A stretch of DNA of 64,000 bases, taken from positions 1 through 64,000 of the forward strand of contig JAWCNZ010000005.1 of assembly GCA_038848005.1 (NCBI GenBank), in the 5' to 3' direction. The DNA is from JAWCNN01 sp038848005. Lineage in GTDB: Archaea > Thermoproteota > Bathyarchaeia > Bathyarchaeales > Bathycorpusculaceae. A program made the position numbers and the translations under genes. Below are positions 63,403 to 64,000 of the stretch, in pieces. Numbering within the stretch: position 1 is the stretch's first letter; each line of letters opens with the position of its first letter. The notes below the pieces were generated by a model, which worked only from the letters and a program-made list of their open reading frames with translations, was not told the DNA's origin and made no database searches.

Positions 63403-63846
63403 ATATTTAGGTTCTGCTTTTTCGTTTAGGAAGTTTATTGCTTGAAGCACGGATTTTGCAAAACCCAACAAACTTAGAAACATAGCAATTGTAAGAACCA
63501 AACGGAGGTCAACAACCAAACAAACATTTCGGTATGAAATGGCAAATAATCCACCTTTCAAATACAAAATCAAATAAGAAATAGCGAACAAGAATTTAGT
63601 TGCTTCGAGGAAATACCTAAAAATCGTTCCAGAAGTGAACTCTCCAAGAACTATTAAAACCGTGTACACCATAACAAAAGTTTCAACTGTTTGGCGAAAA
63701 TTGGGAACAAACTCCGAAATGGGAGCAATAAATATCCACAGTATAAAGTATAAAGCGTAAAAAAGAACGCCTTTCACAGTTGCCCTTAAAGTTTTGAACG
63801 CCAAACGCTTGAGCTCAGCTTTAAAACCATTCTTTCCCTCAGCCAT
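63397..63846 (-). CDS. Small integral membrane protein, unknown function
   Basis: The 149-residue product starts with a basic helix (KAELKRLAFKTLRATVKG) and has four hydrophobic segments, near residues 25-45, 55-72, 85-100 and 112-135. There is no known motif. The start ATG at 63846 overlaps the stop of the upstream gene by eight bases, so the two are coupled. Function is unknown. Confidence 0.6.
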   Translation of the reverse strand: MAEGKNGFKAELKRLAFKTLRATVKGVLFYALYFILWIFIAPISEFVPNFRQTVETFVMVYTVLIVLGEFTSGTIFRYFLEATKFLFAISYLILYLKGGLFAISYRNVCLVVDLRLVLTIAMFLSLLGFAKSVLQAINFLNEKAEPKYS

Positions 63847-64000
63847 AAGGAAATCTCAACCCTTCAAAACTGAATATGGGAGTGCAAACGTTTACCTCAA
63901 AAACTCCTGTGGGGGTTACGCCGTCTATTCGAATATAAAACTCGACAAATCCATTATAGGCTGTGTGTTGTGGAGCGTCAATTGTTGTTTGACCAAAACC
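63839..64000 (-). CDS. C-terminal end of an extracellular beta-type protein
   Basis: The minus-strand frame is open from the window edge to TGA at 63839-63841, giving 53 residues. It is beta-rich (FVEFYIRIDGVTPTGVFEVNVCTPIFS) with no recognised motif. The start lies beyond the window. The stop overlaps the ATG of the membrane-protein gene, suggesting one operon. Confidence 0.6.
   Translation of the reverse strand, partial: GFGQTTIDAPQHTAYNGFVEFYIRIDGVTPTGVFEVNVCTPIFSFEGLRFPYG

Overview
The window is archaeal chromosome. It carries an archaeal-type CO dehydrogenase/acetyl-CoA synthase (CODH/ACS) operon, TATA-binding protein, archaeosine tRNA-guanine transglycosylase, XPD and XPF repair proteins, Lhr helicase, an Sm-like protein, geranylgeranyl reductase, archaeal signal peptidase, GTP-dependent PEP carboxykinase and class III (prepilin) signal peptides. 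This mix, with no methanogenesis gene in view and two small Cren7-like zinc proteins, fits the TACK side of the Archaea, most plausibly Bathyarchaeia. That placement is inference. No rRNA, tRNA or CRISPR array was found, and no gap without a gene exceeds 300 bases; the largest are 23324-23572 and 54724-54970.

Layout. 1-323: tail of a secreted protein with a Thr/Pro linker. 453-7439: cdhABCDE operon, the carbonyl branch of the Wood-Ljungdahl pathway. 7586-9047: a frameshifted acylphosphatase with a heptad coil, a 2x[4Fe-4S] ferredoxin, and a 59-residue CooT-like nickel protein. 9019-13923 (minus): tgtA, PHP, beta-CASP nuclease, archaemetzincin and presenilin-like protease in a tight operon. 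13999-17918: PAC2 protein, XPD helicase, XPF-type nuclease, Sm-like protein. 17984-21857 (minus): sugar kinase, phosphohexomutase and sugar nucleotidyltransferase, probably for UDP-GlcNAc-type sugars.

21914-33422 is a type IV pilus/Tad-like locus: secretion ATPase, two-part TadC/FlaJ-like membrane protein, five pseudopilin-like proteins, a small pilin and a prepilin peptidase, with an AbrB-PIN toxin-antitoxin pair in the middle. 33571-40713 holds three large surface proteins (beta-helix, PKD, Ig-like repeats, one with a PEF-type C-terminal signal). 40831-45047 is an accessory patch: vapBC with a split toxin, a site-2 protease, an Lrp regulator, a decayed MNT/HEPN pair and an HxlR regulator.

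45133-64000 returns to core functions: geranylgeranyl reductase, Dph6-like ligase, a KaiC-like ATPase overlapping DNA ligase, Lhr, asparagine synthetase-like protein, PEPCK, two Cren7-like zinc ribbons, signal peptidase, TBP, PyrE, a metallo-hydrolase, a LarA-family nickel enzyme and an acetyltransferase.

Together the genes suggest an anaerobe that makes or uses acetyl-CoA through CODH/ACS, links it to gluconeogenesis through PEPCK, depends on nickel (CODH/ACS, CooT-like protein, LarA family) and has an elaborate, probably glycosylated, piliated surface. Three genes are broken by single-base changes in A or T runs and one by a TGG-to-TAG change. These may be real decay or sequence errors.
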